A DNA stretch of 35,122 bases from positions 1 to 35,122 of IMG/VR virus record IMGVR_UViG_3300017745_000028; one strand, given 5' to 3'. Position numbers and translations under genes: made by a program. The stretch's first letter is position 1. The number at the start of each line of letters is the position of its first letter. This DNA is from a virus. Below the pieces are notes generated by a model. The model worked only from the letters and a program-made list of their open reading frames with translations, ran no database searches and was not told where the DNA came from. Shown piece after piece: positions 5,827-15,700 of the stretch.

Positions 5827-8484
5827 GTGGCAAATCGTAGAATTAGTGAATTACAAGAACAAGCTGGTCTCTTATTAGCGGATGCTGATCTATTAACGGT
5901 TGTTCGTGTATCTGAACCTGATCCTGCATTAAAAAATAAAAAGTTAACAATAGCAGGAACAAAAGCGTATTTAAATATTCATTATTTACCTAAAACAGGT
6001 GGCACTGTCAGTGGAAACGTAATAATTGAAGATGATTTAACTGTTTCTGGCACAACAACCACTTCAGGATTAGTAGTAAGCAATGAAGCAAATATTAGCG
6101 GAATAGTAGTAAAACAGAATGTAACCGTTACTGGAACGGTCAGCGGAACAAATATTACTGGTGGATCTATATTAGGTACTACTATTCAGGCAGTAACCTT
6201 CACTGGAGGAGTGGTTAATGCGGTAAGTGGTAAGTTTACTACTGTAATAAGCGGAGCTACGATTACTGGGGATACTGCAAACTTTACCAATGTCACAGCT
6301 CAGGATTTTACTGTAGCAGATGACTTTATAGTTGCTGATGACGTTACTATCGGTGGAGATGCCACAGTTACTGGGACTATAACTGGATCTACTATTACCG
6401 GTACATCTCTTTTATTTACTAATGCAACTGCGACAAACATCACAGGAACCACAGTAACTGGAACCACTGCTAATTTCACTACAGTTAATGCAGTTGATTT
6501 AAATGTATCAGATGATTTATTAATAACTGATGACGCCGCTGTAGGAGGTGATCTAACCGTTACTGGAAATACTTCTTTATTAGGTAATACAGATGTAGGT
6601 AATGCGACCAGTGATACTGTAACTTTCACAGCCCGTGCAGATTCTGACGTAGACCCAGCTACTAATGATACTCATGATTTAGGAGATCCTTCCCTTAGAT
6701 GGAAAGGAGTGCATGGTGTTACTCTTACAGCTACTACAGGAACTATAACCAATGTCACGGCAACAAATATTACAGGTACTACCATCACTGGTACTAATGC
6801 TTTATTTACTAATGCAACCGCAGTCAACATCACAGGTACTACTGTTACTGGTACTTCTGCTTTATTTACAAATTCCACAGCAACAAACATAACAGGAACC
6901 ACAATAACTGGTACTACTGGATTATTTACCAACGTAACGGCTCAAGATTTTACTGTAGAAGATGATTTTATAGTTGCTGATGACGTAACTATCGGAGGAG
7001 ATGCAACTGTAACAGGAACCATAGAAGGTAAAGGAACTATATCAGGTGCAATAATAACCGGTGGAACTAAGATATTATCTCCACTAATAACAGGTGCCAC
7101 TATCGTTGGTACTACTACAGTTTCAGGTGCCACTGTTACAGGTACTCATGCACTATTTACTAATGCGACTGCAACCAACATTACAGGAACTACGGTAACA
7201 GGAACTACGGCTAATTTCACTACAGTTAATGCAGTTGATTTAAACGTAACTGATGATTTATTAATAACTGATGATCTAGGTATTGGAGGAGATTTAAGTG
7301 TCACCGGTAATACCACTCTTTTAGGTAATGCAGATATAGGTAATGCAACCAGTGATACTGTTACTTTTATAGCTGGCATAGATTCAGCAGTTGTTCCTGA
7401 CGCAACAGCTAATAATAGAGATTTAGGAAGTAGTTCTAAAACCTGGAGAGCACTCTATGCAACTACTTTAGAGTCGACTACTGGAAATATAACTAATATC
7501 ACCGCAACTAATATCACCGGAACCACAATTACAGGAACCACTGTTAAATATACAAACATAACCGGTGTAAATGTAATAGGTACTACTTTAGTAAGTGGTG
7601 CCACAGTCACCGGTGATACCGCTAACTTCACCAATGTAACGGCTCAAGATTTTACTGTAGCAGATGACTTTATAGTTGCTGATGACGTTACTATCGGTGG
7701 AGATGCCACAGTTACTGGGACTATAGAAGGGAAAGGAACTATATCCGGAGTAACAGTCACTGGAACCCACGGTAAATTCACCAATCTTACAGCTACAAAC
7801 ATTACTGGGACAACAGTCACAGGAACCAGTGCTTTATTTACAAACGCAACCGCCACAAATATTACAGGTACTACCGTTACTGGTGCTTCTGCTTTATTTA
7901 CCAATGCAACAGCAACAAATATAACTGGAACTACAGTTACAGGTACTCATGCACTATTTACCAATGCCACAGCAGTAAATATAACTGGAACCACAGTAAC
8001 AGGAACTACGGCTAATTTCACTACAGTTAATGCAGTTGATTTAAACGTAACTGATGATGTAGTAATTACTGACGACTTAACTGTTACTGGAGTTATTGAA
8101 GGTAAAGGTACAGTATCGGGTGCCATTATTACAGGTGGAACTAAGATATTATCTCCACTAATAACAGGTGCCACTATAGTTGGTACTACCACAGTATCTG
8201 GGGTAACGGTTACAGGTACCCATGCTTTATTCACTAATGCCACAGCTACTAATATCACAGGTACTACAGTTACAGGTACTCATGCACTATTTACTAATGC
8301 GACTGCAACCAACATTACAGGAACTACGGTAACTGGTACAAGTGCTCTGTTCACTAATGCAACAGCGACAAATATAACAGGTACCACGATTACAGGTGGA
8401 ACTATAAAAATGAGTGGTGATACTGTTGCTACTCAAACCTTTGCTGAGGATAGTTCGATTGTGTTTGCAATTGCTCTAGGTTAA
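5827..8484 (+). CDS. Long repetitive beta-rich fibre/appendage protein
   Basis: The GTG start gives MANRRISELQEQAG..., an N-terminus of the type cyanophage tail-fibre-like proteins use for virion attachment (ISEL...LLTVV.VSEPD). From about residue 55 the protein is almost wholly Thr/Gly/Asn/Ala repeat: units near 18 residues such as TATNITGTTVTGTSALFTN, likely coils of a trimeric beta-helix. Larger blocks recur: AQDFTVADDFIVADDVTIGG (three copies), a DLNV..DLLITDD...NATSDTVTF unit (two), and a KGT(I/V)SGAIITGGTKILSP unit (two). I see no S74 chaperone, in contrast to the next two fibres. It ends in a short non-repetitive cap (VATQTFAEDSSIVFAIALG). It is probably an adhesin or whisker-like structure. 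Confidence 0.8.
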   Translation: MANRRISELQEQAGLLLADADLLTVVRVSEPDPALKNKKLTIAGTKAYLNIHYLPKTGGTVSGNVIIEDDLTVSGTTTTSGLVVSNEANISGIVVKQNVTVTGTVSGTNITGGSILGTTIQAVTFTGGVVNAVSGKFTTVISGATITGDTANFTNVTAQDFTVADDFIVADDVTIGGDATVTGTITGSTITGTSLLFTNATATNITGTTVTGTTANFTTVNAVDLNVSDDLLITDDAAVGGDLTVTGNTSLLGNTDVGNATSDTVTFTARADSDVDPATNDTHDLGDPSLRWKGVHGVTLTATTGTITNVTATNITGTTITGTNALFTNATAVNITGTTVTGTSALFTNSTATNITGTTITGTTGLFTNVTAQDFTVEDDFIVADDVTIGGDATVTGTIEGKGTISGAIITGGTKILSPLITGATIVGTTTVSGATVTGTHALFTNATATNITGTTVTGTTANFTTVNAVDLNVTDDLLITDDLGIGGDLSVTGNTTLLGNADIGNATSDTVTFIAGIDSAVVPDATANNRDLGSSSKTWRALYATTLESTTGNITNITATNITGTTITGTTVKYTNITGVNVIGTTLVSGATVTGDTANFTNVTAQDFTVADDFIVADDVTIGGDATVTGTIEGKGTISGVTVTGTHGKFTNLTATNITGTTVTGTSALFTNATATNITGTTVTGASALFTNATATNITGTTVTGTHALFTNATAVNITGTTVTGTTANFTTVNAVDLNVTDDVVITDDLTVTGVIEGKGTVSGAIITGGTKILSPLITGATIVGTTTVSGVTVTGTHALFTNATATNITGTTVTGTHALFTNATATNITGTTVTGTSALFTNATATNITGTTITGGTIKMSGDTVATQTFAEDSSIVFAIALG
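7060..7199 (+). repeat. Identical DNA islands in the repeat fibre (copy 1)
   Basis: Bases 7060-7103 match 8134-8177 exactly, and 7135-7199 match 8269-8333 exactly, about 1.1 kb apart. Most other copies of the same amino-acid repeat differ at synonymous positions, so these islands stand out as recent copies. Confidence 0.8.
8134..8333 (+). repeat. Identical DNA islands in the repeat fibre (copy 2)
   Basis: This is the partner of 7060-7199. Between the two identical islands this copy carries one extra ~18-residue repeat unit (HALFTNATATNITGTTVTGT), consistent with expansion or contraction by recombination. Confidence 0.8.
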
Positions 8485-8519
8485 CCTCTCATAAAATAGA
8501 GAAAATATCGATTAGGTTT

Positions 8520-8527
8520 TATAAATA
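8520..8527 (+). promoter_or_regulatory. TATAAATA, T4-late-type box abutting a start codon
   Basis: An exact TATAAATA ends one base before the ATG at 8529. It fits the T4 late promoter core, but transcription from it would begin inside the gene, so it may serve only as an A/T-rich leader. Confidence 0.3.
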
Positions 8528-8528
8528 A

Positions 8529-8909
8529 ATGGCTCGTTTCATCTCAGTCTGTCGAGCAGGTATTACGAATAATTCCACCGTTGCTTCACAACAAGCAGTA
8601 ATTACAGGTTCAACAAATTCGAGTGGAGTACCTGCATCTACTTACGGAGTCATCCTAAGTGTTTTAGCTTCTAATAAAAATGCCAATTCACAGAATGTGA
8701 CTGTAACTTTGTTTAAAGGAGGAGTTGGAGGCACAGCTACTTCTTTAATCACATCTGGTGTAGTACCAGCCCAATCTTCCTTGGAGTTTATGACAGGTAA
8801 CAAACTAATAGTTGAACCTAATGATGTCATAAAAGCTTATGGAAGTACCAACGCTGTGATAGATATCACAGTTTCGTACATGTTGAATCCTCAAGATACC
8901 AGTATTTAA
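8529..8909 (+). CDS. Small beta-rich virion-type protein
   Basis: The 126-residue product, MARFISVCRAGITNNSTVASQQAVITGS..., alternates short hydrophobic strands with Ser/Thr/Asn turns throughout (VTVTLFKGG, LEFMTGNKLIVEPNDVIKAYGS, DITVSYML). The layout looks like a compact jelly roll or immunoglobulin-like domain, as in decoration and fibre-associated proteins. It is placed between two long fibre genes, 2 nt before the start of the next, so it may be a fibre connector or structural partner. I see no catalytic residue pattern, signal peptide or membrane segment. The family is not identified. Confidence 0.65.
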   Translation: MARFISVCRAGITNNSTVASQQAVITGSTNSSGVPASTYGVILSVLASNKNANSQNVTVTLFKGGVGGTATSLITSGVVPAQSSLEFMTGNKLIVEPNDVIKAYGSTNAVIDITVSYMLNPQDTSI

Positions 8910-8911
8910 TT

Positions 8912-11900
8912 ATGGGATACATAGGAAATGTTACACAGAGCTTTAATGTAAGCTCAGCTATGATCGAAGATCAGGCAATAATTCCTGATAAGATAGCAAA
9001 CTCTGGTGATTTTGCATTTCCAGCTGATATAAGATTGAAGGATGCAGATGCTTCTAATTATGTAGGTTTCCAAGCTCCTTCTACGGTAGGAACAAACATA
9101 GTATGGACATTGCCTTCTGCAGATGCAGGTGCTTCAGGTTATGCGTTAGTATCTAATGCGTCTGGTGTTCTATCTTGGGCAGCAATGTCAGGTGGTGGCC
9201 TAAGTTCCGATGCACAAAAGAACACAGTAGGTGGTACCAATGCAGGTGATTCATTTGATGGAACGAATGCAATAGAAAATACTCTCTTTGGCTATGATGC
9301 TGGAACAGCTATAACAACCGGAGATTATGTAACTGCTGTAGGATACAGAGCTGGCAAAAGTATAACTACAGGTGGTTATGCCACTCTACTTGGAAGAGAT
9401 GCTGGTAAAGCTATTACTACAGGACTCTCAAACGTAGCTGTAGGAATGGGAGCTCTTGAAGCTTGCACTACTGGTGGTAATAATATAGCCATAGGTAGTG
9501 CAGCAGTCCGTACAATAACAACTGCTAATGACAACATTGGAATTGGATATTCAGCATTACAAAACACAACATCAGGATATCAAAATATAGCAATAGGAAA
9601 CAATGCTTGTTGGTCGGGTTCTTTAACTGGAAATCGTAATGTAGTAGTCGGATATTATGCTGCTACAAAAATTACTTCGGGAAGTTATAATTTAATCGCC
9701 GGAGCTCAGGCTGGATCAGAGATTACAACTGGTAATTACAACACAGTTGTAGGCTATCAAGCTGGTAATGCTATTACAACAGCAAGTAACAATTCCTTTT
9801 TTGGTTACCTGTGTGGAGATGCAGTAACAACTAGCGGGTATAACGTCGCAATGGGTAATGAGGCTCTATCAGGATTAACTACCGGATCTTCACATACAGC
9901 TATTGGAAGAGGAGCTAGTAAGACTGTCTCGACAGGTAATTATTCAACAGCTGTAGGAAATAATGCTTTACTTAATGCCACTGCTGGTTTCAATAGTGCT
10001 TTTGGAACTAGTGCTTTACAGACTTGTACCACTGGTGAAATAAATACCGCTATAGGTCAAAGTTCGCTTGATTCACTGTCAACTGGAGTTAGAAACGTTG
10101 CAGTAGGTTATCAAGCTGGTAGTGATTTAACAACTGGATCAAGAAATACTTTTCTTGGAGAATATGCTGGTACAACAGGACAATCAGGCAGTAGAAATAT
10201 ATGTATAGGAAATAATGCAGCCCCAAGTTCATCCGGTGTTTCTAACGAAGTAACCATAGGTGACACTAATATCACTAAGTTCAGAGTTCCAGGTCTTAAC
10301 TTTGTAGTTAAAGATTCTACAGCTACTGATAACTATGTTTTAACAGTAGATGCCAATGGAGAGTGTGGATGGGAAGCAGCAGCTGGTGGTGGTGTAAGTT
10401 CTGATTCTCAAGAAAACACAGTAGGTGGTACTAATGCTGGAAATGCAATAGCCAGTGGTGGTGTATCAAACACTTTCTTCGGTGCTTCTGCTGGGAGAAA
10501 TACTAGTACTGGCGATAGAAACACAGCTATAGGTAGGTACACTCTTTATAATGCCACTACTGCTACTGACAATACGGCTGTTGGTTATAATTCTCTTTAC
10601 GCAGCAACAGGTGATAAGAATACTGCAGTCGGATCTTACGCTGGAAGAAATATTACATCAGGTACAGGCAATACAGTTATGGGATTTCAAGCTGCAGATC
10701 AACTTACAACAGGTAATAGCAATACCGTAGTGGGTCACGAAGCATTAGAGAACTGTACAACTGGTGCTTACAATACTGTTGTTGGTTTGTCTGCAGGTCA
10801 GTCAATAACTACTGGTGGTCAAAACACACTTATGGGACTGTACACAGGAGATGCAATAACAACCGCACAAGAAAACACACTTATGGGTGCTCATGCTGGT
10901 GGAAGCCTGACAAATGGTAGTTATAACACAGTGGTAGGTAAGAGTGCATTACAGAACAGCAATTCTGGTGCTTACAACACAGCAATAGGTAATCAGGCCA
11001 TGTGGTATGGTTCAGCTACAGGCAATCATAATGTAGCTATTGGTAACGCTGCAGGTGCTTATATCACTTCTGGAACAAGAAACGTAGCTGTAGGTAATTA
11101 TGCTTTAGATTCAAACACATCTGCAAGTGATAATACTGCTGTTGGTTATGAAGCTTTACCAGCAAACACAACAGGTAGCAATATAACTGCTGTTGGTTCA
11201 CTTTGTTTGGCAAATGCTGCAACTGGTGGTGGTAATGGTAATACTACTGCTGTAGGTTGCAACGCTGGAAGATATGCTACTGGTGCAAATAATTCTACTT
11301 TAATAGGGTATCAAGCTGGTCATAGAATTACTGGTGGTGATGACTATACATTTGTTGGATACCAGGCTGGTGGTTCACTAGCTGGTTCTGACACTACAGG
11401 ACAAAGTAATAATGGGTTTGGGAATACTGCTTTAGGTAGGCTTACTTCGGGAACACATAACGTAGCCCTTGGTAAAGCTTCAATGACCAACCTTACTACA
11501 AGTAGTAGTAACGTAGCTGCTGGTAACTATTCAATGCAAAATACTACAACTGGAGGAAGCAACGTAGCTATTGGTTACGGAGCTATGCTTTCCAGCACAA
11601 CTGGACATAACTCTGTAGCTGTTGGATTTGAGGCTTTAGAAGATATGACAACTGCAGCTGACAACACTGCTGTTGGTCATTCATCAGGGAAGAATATAAC
11701 AACAGGTTATAAAAATACTGCAGTTGGTCAAAATTCATTAGTATCAGCAACAACACATTATCAAAATACAGCCATTGGTTATGATACACTTCATGATTGC
11801 ACAGGAAATAATAATACTGCTGTTGGATTTCAGGCTGGTCAAAATATAACAAGTGGATCTAATAATGTCACTATTGGATGGCAATCTGGTACTTCTCTCA

Positions 11901-12418
11901 CTACTGGTAGCAGAAGTTGCATAATTGGTTATCTAGTTAATGCCTCAGGTGCTACTATTGGTGATGAATTAGTTGTACATGCTGGTAATGCTACAGTTAC
12001 TGCTTTTGGTAACGGTACAGCTTTTCTTGGAGCACATAGTGCTGGAGGTGGTGCTGGGGCTGTTTACAGAAGTCAAAATAGTTCTTCCTGGAACACTACA
12101 TCTGATGAAAGAATTAAAAAAGATATTACTGATAATACAGATGGATTATCAATTATTAACCAAATAAAAGTTAGAAACTTTAAATATAGGACTGAAGATG
12201 AAATTACAGTAGATTCATTAAAACCTTATTCAAGAATAGACTGTGGAACTGGAAATCATATTGGTGTGATTGCTCAAGAATTAGAGACAGTTGCTTCACA
12301 ATGCGTATCAGATGAGACTACAGGACTTAAATCAGTTGATACTGATGAATTATTCTGGATTATGTTGAATGCAGTTAAAGAATTATCAGCAAAAGTCACA
12401 GCCCTCGAAGCAGCTTGA
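8912..12418 (+). CDS. YadA-head-repeat tail fibre with C-terminal S74 chaperone (fibre A)
   Basis: The 1168-residue N-terminus (MGYIGNVTQSFNVSSAMIEDQAI) leads into an adaptor domain ending near residue 90. Two blocks of 14-16-residue YadA-head-like repeats follow (NTAVGYEAL, NTVVGYQAG, ITTG), giving a left-handed trimeric beta-roll. A hinge separates the blocks (TIGDTNITKFRVPGLNF, then LTVDANGECGWEAAAGG, residues ~445-495). The C-terminus is an S74 intramolecular chaperone of the endosialidase type: the predicted self-cleavage is S1064/D1065 in TSDERIKKDI, releasing ~104 residues that end in a coiled coil, KVTALEAA. Such chaperones trimerise the fibre and are then cut off. It is likely a receptor-binding tail fibre. 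Confidence 0.88.
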   Translation: MGYIGNVTQSFNVSSAMIEDQAIIPDKIANSGDFAFPADIRLKDADASNYVGFQAPSTVGTNIVWTLPSADAGASGYALVSNASGVLSWAAMSGGGLSSDAQKNTVGGTNAGDSFDGTNAIENTLFGYDAGTAITTGDYVTAVGYRAGKSITTGGYATLLGRDAGKAITTGLSNVAVGMGALEACTTGGNNIAIGSAAVRTITTANDNIGIGYSALQNTTSGYQNIAIGNNACWSGSLTGNRNVVVGYYAATKITSGSYNLIAGAQAGSEITTGNYNTVVGYQAGNAITTASNNSFFGYLCGDAVTTSGYNVAMGNEALSGLTTGSSHTAIGRGASKTVSTGNYSTAVGNNALLNATAGFNSAFGTSALQTCTTGEINTAIGQSSLDSLSTGVRNVAVGYQAGSDLTTGSRNTFLGEYAGTTGQSGSRNICIGNNAAPSSSGVSNEVTIGDTNITKFRVPGLNFVVKDSTATDNYVLTVDANGECGWEAAAGGGVSSDSQENTVGGTNAGNAIASGGVSNTFFGASAGRNTSTGDRNTAIGRYTLYNATTATDNTAVGYNSLYAATGDKNTAVGSYAGRNITSGTGNTVMGFQAADQLTTGNSNTVVGHEALENCTTGAYNTVVGLSAGQSITTGGQNTLMGLYTGDAITTAQENTLMGAHAGGSLTNGSYNTVVGKSALQNSNSGAYNTAIGNQAMWYGSATGNHNVAIGNAAGAYITSGTRNVAVGNYALDSNTSASDNTAVGYEALPANTTGSNITAVGSLCLANAATGGGNGNTTAVGCNAGRYATGANNSTLIGYQAGHRITGGDDYTFVGYQAGGSLAGSDTTGQSNNGFGNTALGRLTSGTHNVALGKASMTNLTTSSSNVAAGNYSMQNTTTGGSNVAIGYGAMLSSTTGHNSVAVGFEALEDMTTAADNTAVGHSSGKNITTGYKNTAVGQNSLVSATTHYQNTAIGYDTLHDCTGNNNTAVGFQAGQNITSGSNNVTIGWQSGTSLTTGSRSCIIGYLVNASGATIGDELVVHAGNATVTAFGNGTAFLGAHSAGGGAGAVYRSQNSSSWNTTSDERIKKDITDNTDGLSIINQIKVRNFKYRTEDEITVDSLKPYSRIDCGTGNHIGVIAQELETVASQCVSDETTGLKSVDTDELFWIMLNAVKELSAKVTALEAA
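9101..9182 (+). repeat. Adaptor-domain DNA shared with fibre B (copy 1)
   Basis: About 82 bp encoding VWTLPSADA..ASGYALVSNASG recur at 13149-13230 with only a few mismatches, clustered where Ala-Gly becomes Ala-Ala. Such identity between different genes indicates recent exchange or duplication. Confidence 0.8.
10238..10389 (+). repeat. 152-bp hinge module shared between fibres A and B (copy 1)
   Basis: This matches 14187-14338 over 152 bp with a single synonymous mismatch (GAT versus GAC in TVDANG). It encodes the hinge between consecutive YadA-like blocks. Confidence 0.9.
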
Positions 12419-12426
12419 TATAAATA
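12419..12426 (+). promoter_or_regulatory. TATAAATA box after fibre A
   Basis: An exact TATAAATA begins right after the fibre A stop. A second exact copy lies 28 bases downstream and is better placed for the next gene. Confidence 0.35.
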
Positions 12427-12442
12427 GGGTTTTGCCCCTTTA
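12427..12442 (+). terminator. Weak hairpin with short T-run after fibre A
   Basis: GGGT-TTT-GCCC can form a four-pair stem followed by CTTT. It is small, but it lies between a stop codon and a late-type promoter box, where a terminator would make sense. Confidence 0.3.
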
Positions 12443-12446
12443 AATT

Positions 12447-12454
12447 TATAAATA
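12447..12454 (+). promoter_or_regulatory. T4-late-type promoter TATAAATA for the coiled-coil gene and fibre B
   Basis: An exact TATAAATA ends 35 bases before the ATG at 12490, which allows a normal late-type start about 5-6 bases downstream and a leader near 30 bases. Use of this box by the phage is inferred from the T4 consensus. Confidence 0.55.
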
Positions 12455-12489
12455 AGTAGACTATAATTTGTTTAGATAAATATTATACA

Positions 12490-12690
12490 ATGTCCTGTAA
12501 TCTTGACGAAAAAATCGCAGAGCGTACTGAAGAGTTTAAAGCAGCGATTGATGAACATAATGAAGCGTTAGCTACGCTTAATTCTCTAAAAGAAAAAATA
12601 GTAATACTGCAAGGACGTCTGACAGAACTACAATCTTTAAAGGATGATTCTACAGAAAAGAGTGAATCCGTCTCTCCAGAAGTTGCGTGA
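12490..12690 (+). CDS. Small coiled-coil protein between two fibre genes
   Basis: Residues ~5-52 of this 66-residue protein form an uninterrupted heptad-like helix (LDEKIAERTEEFKAAIDEHN, then LATLNSLKEKIVILQGRLTELQSL). It ends in a short Ser/Glu tail. There is no signal peptide or membrane segment. With a good TATAAATA box upstream and the 1173-residue fibre B starting 38 nt downstream, it is probably co-expressed with the fibre, perhaps as an assembly chaperone or trimer-stabilising partner; that role is inference. Confidence 0.65.
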   Translation: MSCNLDEKIAERTEEFKAAIDEHNEALATLNSLKEKIVILQGRLTELQSLKDDSTEKSESVSPEVA

Positions 12691-12728
12691 TTTAAAATAA
12701 GAGATAAGTAAACAATTAGGGTAGGAAT

Positions 12729-15700
12729 TTGTCTTATATTGGCCAGAGACCAGTCGTAGGCAGATACATTAAACTTGATCAAATATCTAGTGGGTTTAAT
12801 GGATCTAGTACCAGCTTTAGCATGACAGCTGGCAGTCAAGCTGTCTCCCCTGGCACAGCAAGAAATTTATTACTTTCATTAGGCGGTGTAATACAAGAAC
12901 CAGATACGGACTACACTGTCCTAGGATCTACGCTAACCTTCACCACAGCTCCAACTGCTGGATCATCCTTCTTTGGAGTGGTCTTTGGTGATATGCAGTC
13001 TATTGCTACACCTAGTGATGGAACTGTTCTACCAGCGTCTATAGCTAGTTCTGGTGATTTTGCATTCCCAGCCGATGTAAGGTTAAAAGATTCTGATGGA
13101 TCACACTACGTAGGATTTCAAGCTGCCTCTACAGTAAGCAGTAACGTAGTATGGACATTGCCTTCTGCAGATGCGGCAGCTTCAGGTTATGCGTTAGTAT
13201 CTAATGCGTCTGGTGTTCTATCTTGGGCAGAGATGACCAGTGGCATAACAATACAGGAGGAGGGTAGTTCTTTATCTACAGCTGCAACTACTCTTAACTT
13301 TGTAGGGTCCAGTGTAACTGCAACAGGTTCTGGTGCTACAAAGACTATTACGGTTACTGGTGGTGGTGTTACATCTGATGCTCAGGAAAACACAGTAGCT
13401 GGTACAAATGCCGGATCTTCGTTCAGTGGTACGGATGCTCTAGATAATACTCTTTTTGGATATGATGCTGGTGCGGCAATAACAACTGGAGATAATAATA
13501 CTTTCTTTGGACACTCTGCGGGTAAAGCAGTAAATACTGCAGCGGGGAATACCTGCATCGGGTATGATGCTGGAAAATCTATGACTACTGCTGAGAAAAT
13601 GGTAGCTATAGGAACTTATGCTTTAGATTCTCAACAGACTGGATATGGAAATGTTGCTTTAGGGTATGCCGCTTTAAATGGTTCAACTACAGGTCAGAGA
13701 AATATAGCTATTGGCTATTACGCCATGGCTTATGGAAATCTCACTAGCAGTTCACTAGGAAATATAGCTATTGGTGAAGGTGCTCTAGTGAGTGCTAGGA
13801 CCGGCTCTCAATACAATATAGCTATAGGTTATGAAGCTGGATATAATGCAACGACTAATAATAATAACATACTGATTGGATCTAGTGTCGCTAGATATGC
13901 GAGTGGTACTTCTTTTAGTGGTGCTAGCAACGTAGTTATGGGTAATAGTGCCTTTTATTCAGCTACTAATGCTGAATTAAACGTTGCTATTGGCCAGTCT
14001 GCAATGAATTCAATCTCATCTGGAGATTTTAATGTCGTGGTGGGAGCTTCAGCCGGAAGAGATATTACAACCGGTAATAAAAATGTTCTTGTAGGTTATG
14101 AAGCTGGTAATACAGGTACAAACGATCTTACAACTGGGGCGAACAATATAATCATAGGTTATGAAGCTGCTGCTAGTTCAGCAACAGTTTCTAACGAAGT
14201 AACCATAGGTGACACTAATATCACTAAGTTCAGAGTTCCAGGTCTTAACTTTGTAGTTAAAGATTCTACAGCTACTGATAACTATGTTTTAACAGTAGAC
14301 GCCAATGGAGAGTGTGGATGGGAAGCAGCAGCTGGTGGCGTTAGTTCTGATGCTCAAGGCAACACCGTGGGTGGTACTAATGCTGGAGATAGCTTTAGTG
14401 GTACGGATGCTGTTAAAAATACTTTATTTGGATACAATGCTGGAACTGGCATTACCACAAAGGATAACAACACTGCTTTTGGATATGATGCTTTAACTGG
14501 TGATGGAGGTAATAATACTGCTTTTGGCTATGAAGCATTAAAAGTTAATGCTGGCAGTTCATTTTTAATGAATGTAGCAGTAGGAGGTCAGGCTTTAAAG
14601 GCTTTAACTACTGGAAATCAGAATGTGGCTGTTGGACAAAGTGCTGGAATAGCAGCAACAACAGGTAGCAGAAACACTTTAGTAGGTTTAAGTGCTGGTA
14701 CTGCACTAACAACTGGTGGTTATCATACTTTTATTGGCTGGAACTCAGGTTATAAACAGATAACTGGATATGCCAATACAGCCGTTGGATATTATTCTTT
14801 ATGGAACTCTACTGAATCAGAATATAACGTAGCGATAGGATATAGAGCAGCATTAGATATAACCACTGGAGACAATAATGTAGTAATTGGAACTGATGCT
14901 GGTAATACAGGAACAAACGATCTTACAACTGGTTCTAATAATATTCTTATAGGACACGATGCTGCTGCAAGTTCGGCAACAGTAAGTAATGAAGTAACTA
15001 TTGGTGATACTAATATTACTAAGTTCAGAATCCCTGGTATTAACGTAGTCTTAAAAGATAATGGTGGTACTCCAACTGACGGACACGTACTAACAGTTGA
15101 CTCTAACGGAGAAGCTGGTTTTGCTATTTCGAGTTTAGCTAGTGATGCTTTCAACAATACTGTTGGTGGTACAGATGCACTTACAAATGCAAGTAGTGGT
15201 ACAGATGCTAATACAGCTTTTGGTAAACAAGCTTTAACAGCACTTAATGGAGGACAATATTCTGATGCTTTTGGTTATCAAGCTTTAAGGGTTGTTACTA
15301 CTGGAATTTACAACGCTAGTTTTGGTTGTTTTTCTGGATATAGTGTTTCAACAGGAAGTGATAATACTTTATTAGGATATTACTCTGGTAATAACATTAC
15401 TACAGGATCTAATAATATTGTTATTGGTAAGGCTACAACCGCTTCTTCAGCTACGGTTTCCAACGAAATTACTTTGGGTAATAGTAGTATCACGAAGTTC
15501 AGAATACCCGGTCTTAACTTCGATGTAGATTCGTCTGGAATAAATATTACAGCTGCTACTCCAGAAATTTCTTTTAAGGCTAATAGTGTTGCAGATGCAG
15601 GGCAAATAAAAGTATATGAATCAAGTGGTGGTGGAGCTATGGGATTCCTTACCAAAGATACTAGTGGTACTGAGACTGAGCGTTTCCGTGTTAACCCAGA

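Noticed and set aside
6300-8258. Several long open frames on the - strand inside the repeat fibre.
   Set aside because: They arise because the repeated Thr/Gly/Asn codons leave no stops in the antisense frame. Their products are low-complexity Val/Pro/Ser/Ala shadows with no start signals.
9400-12000. Regular short DNA repeats that could be mistaken for a CRISPR or minisatellite array.
   Set aside because: The period is codon-based, the frame is open throughout, and the protein matches YadA-head-type repeats ending in an S74 chaperone.
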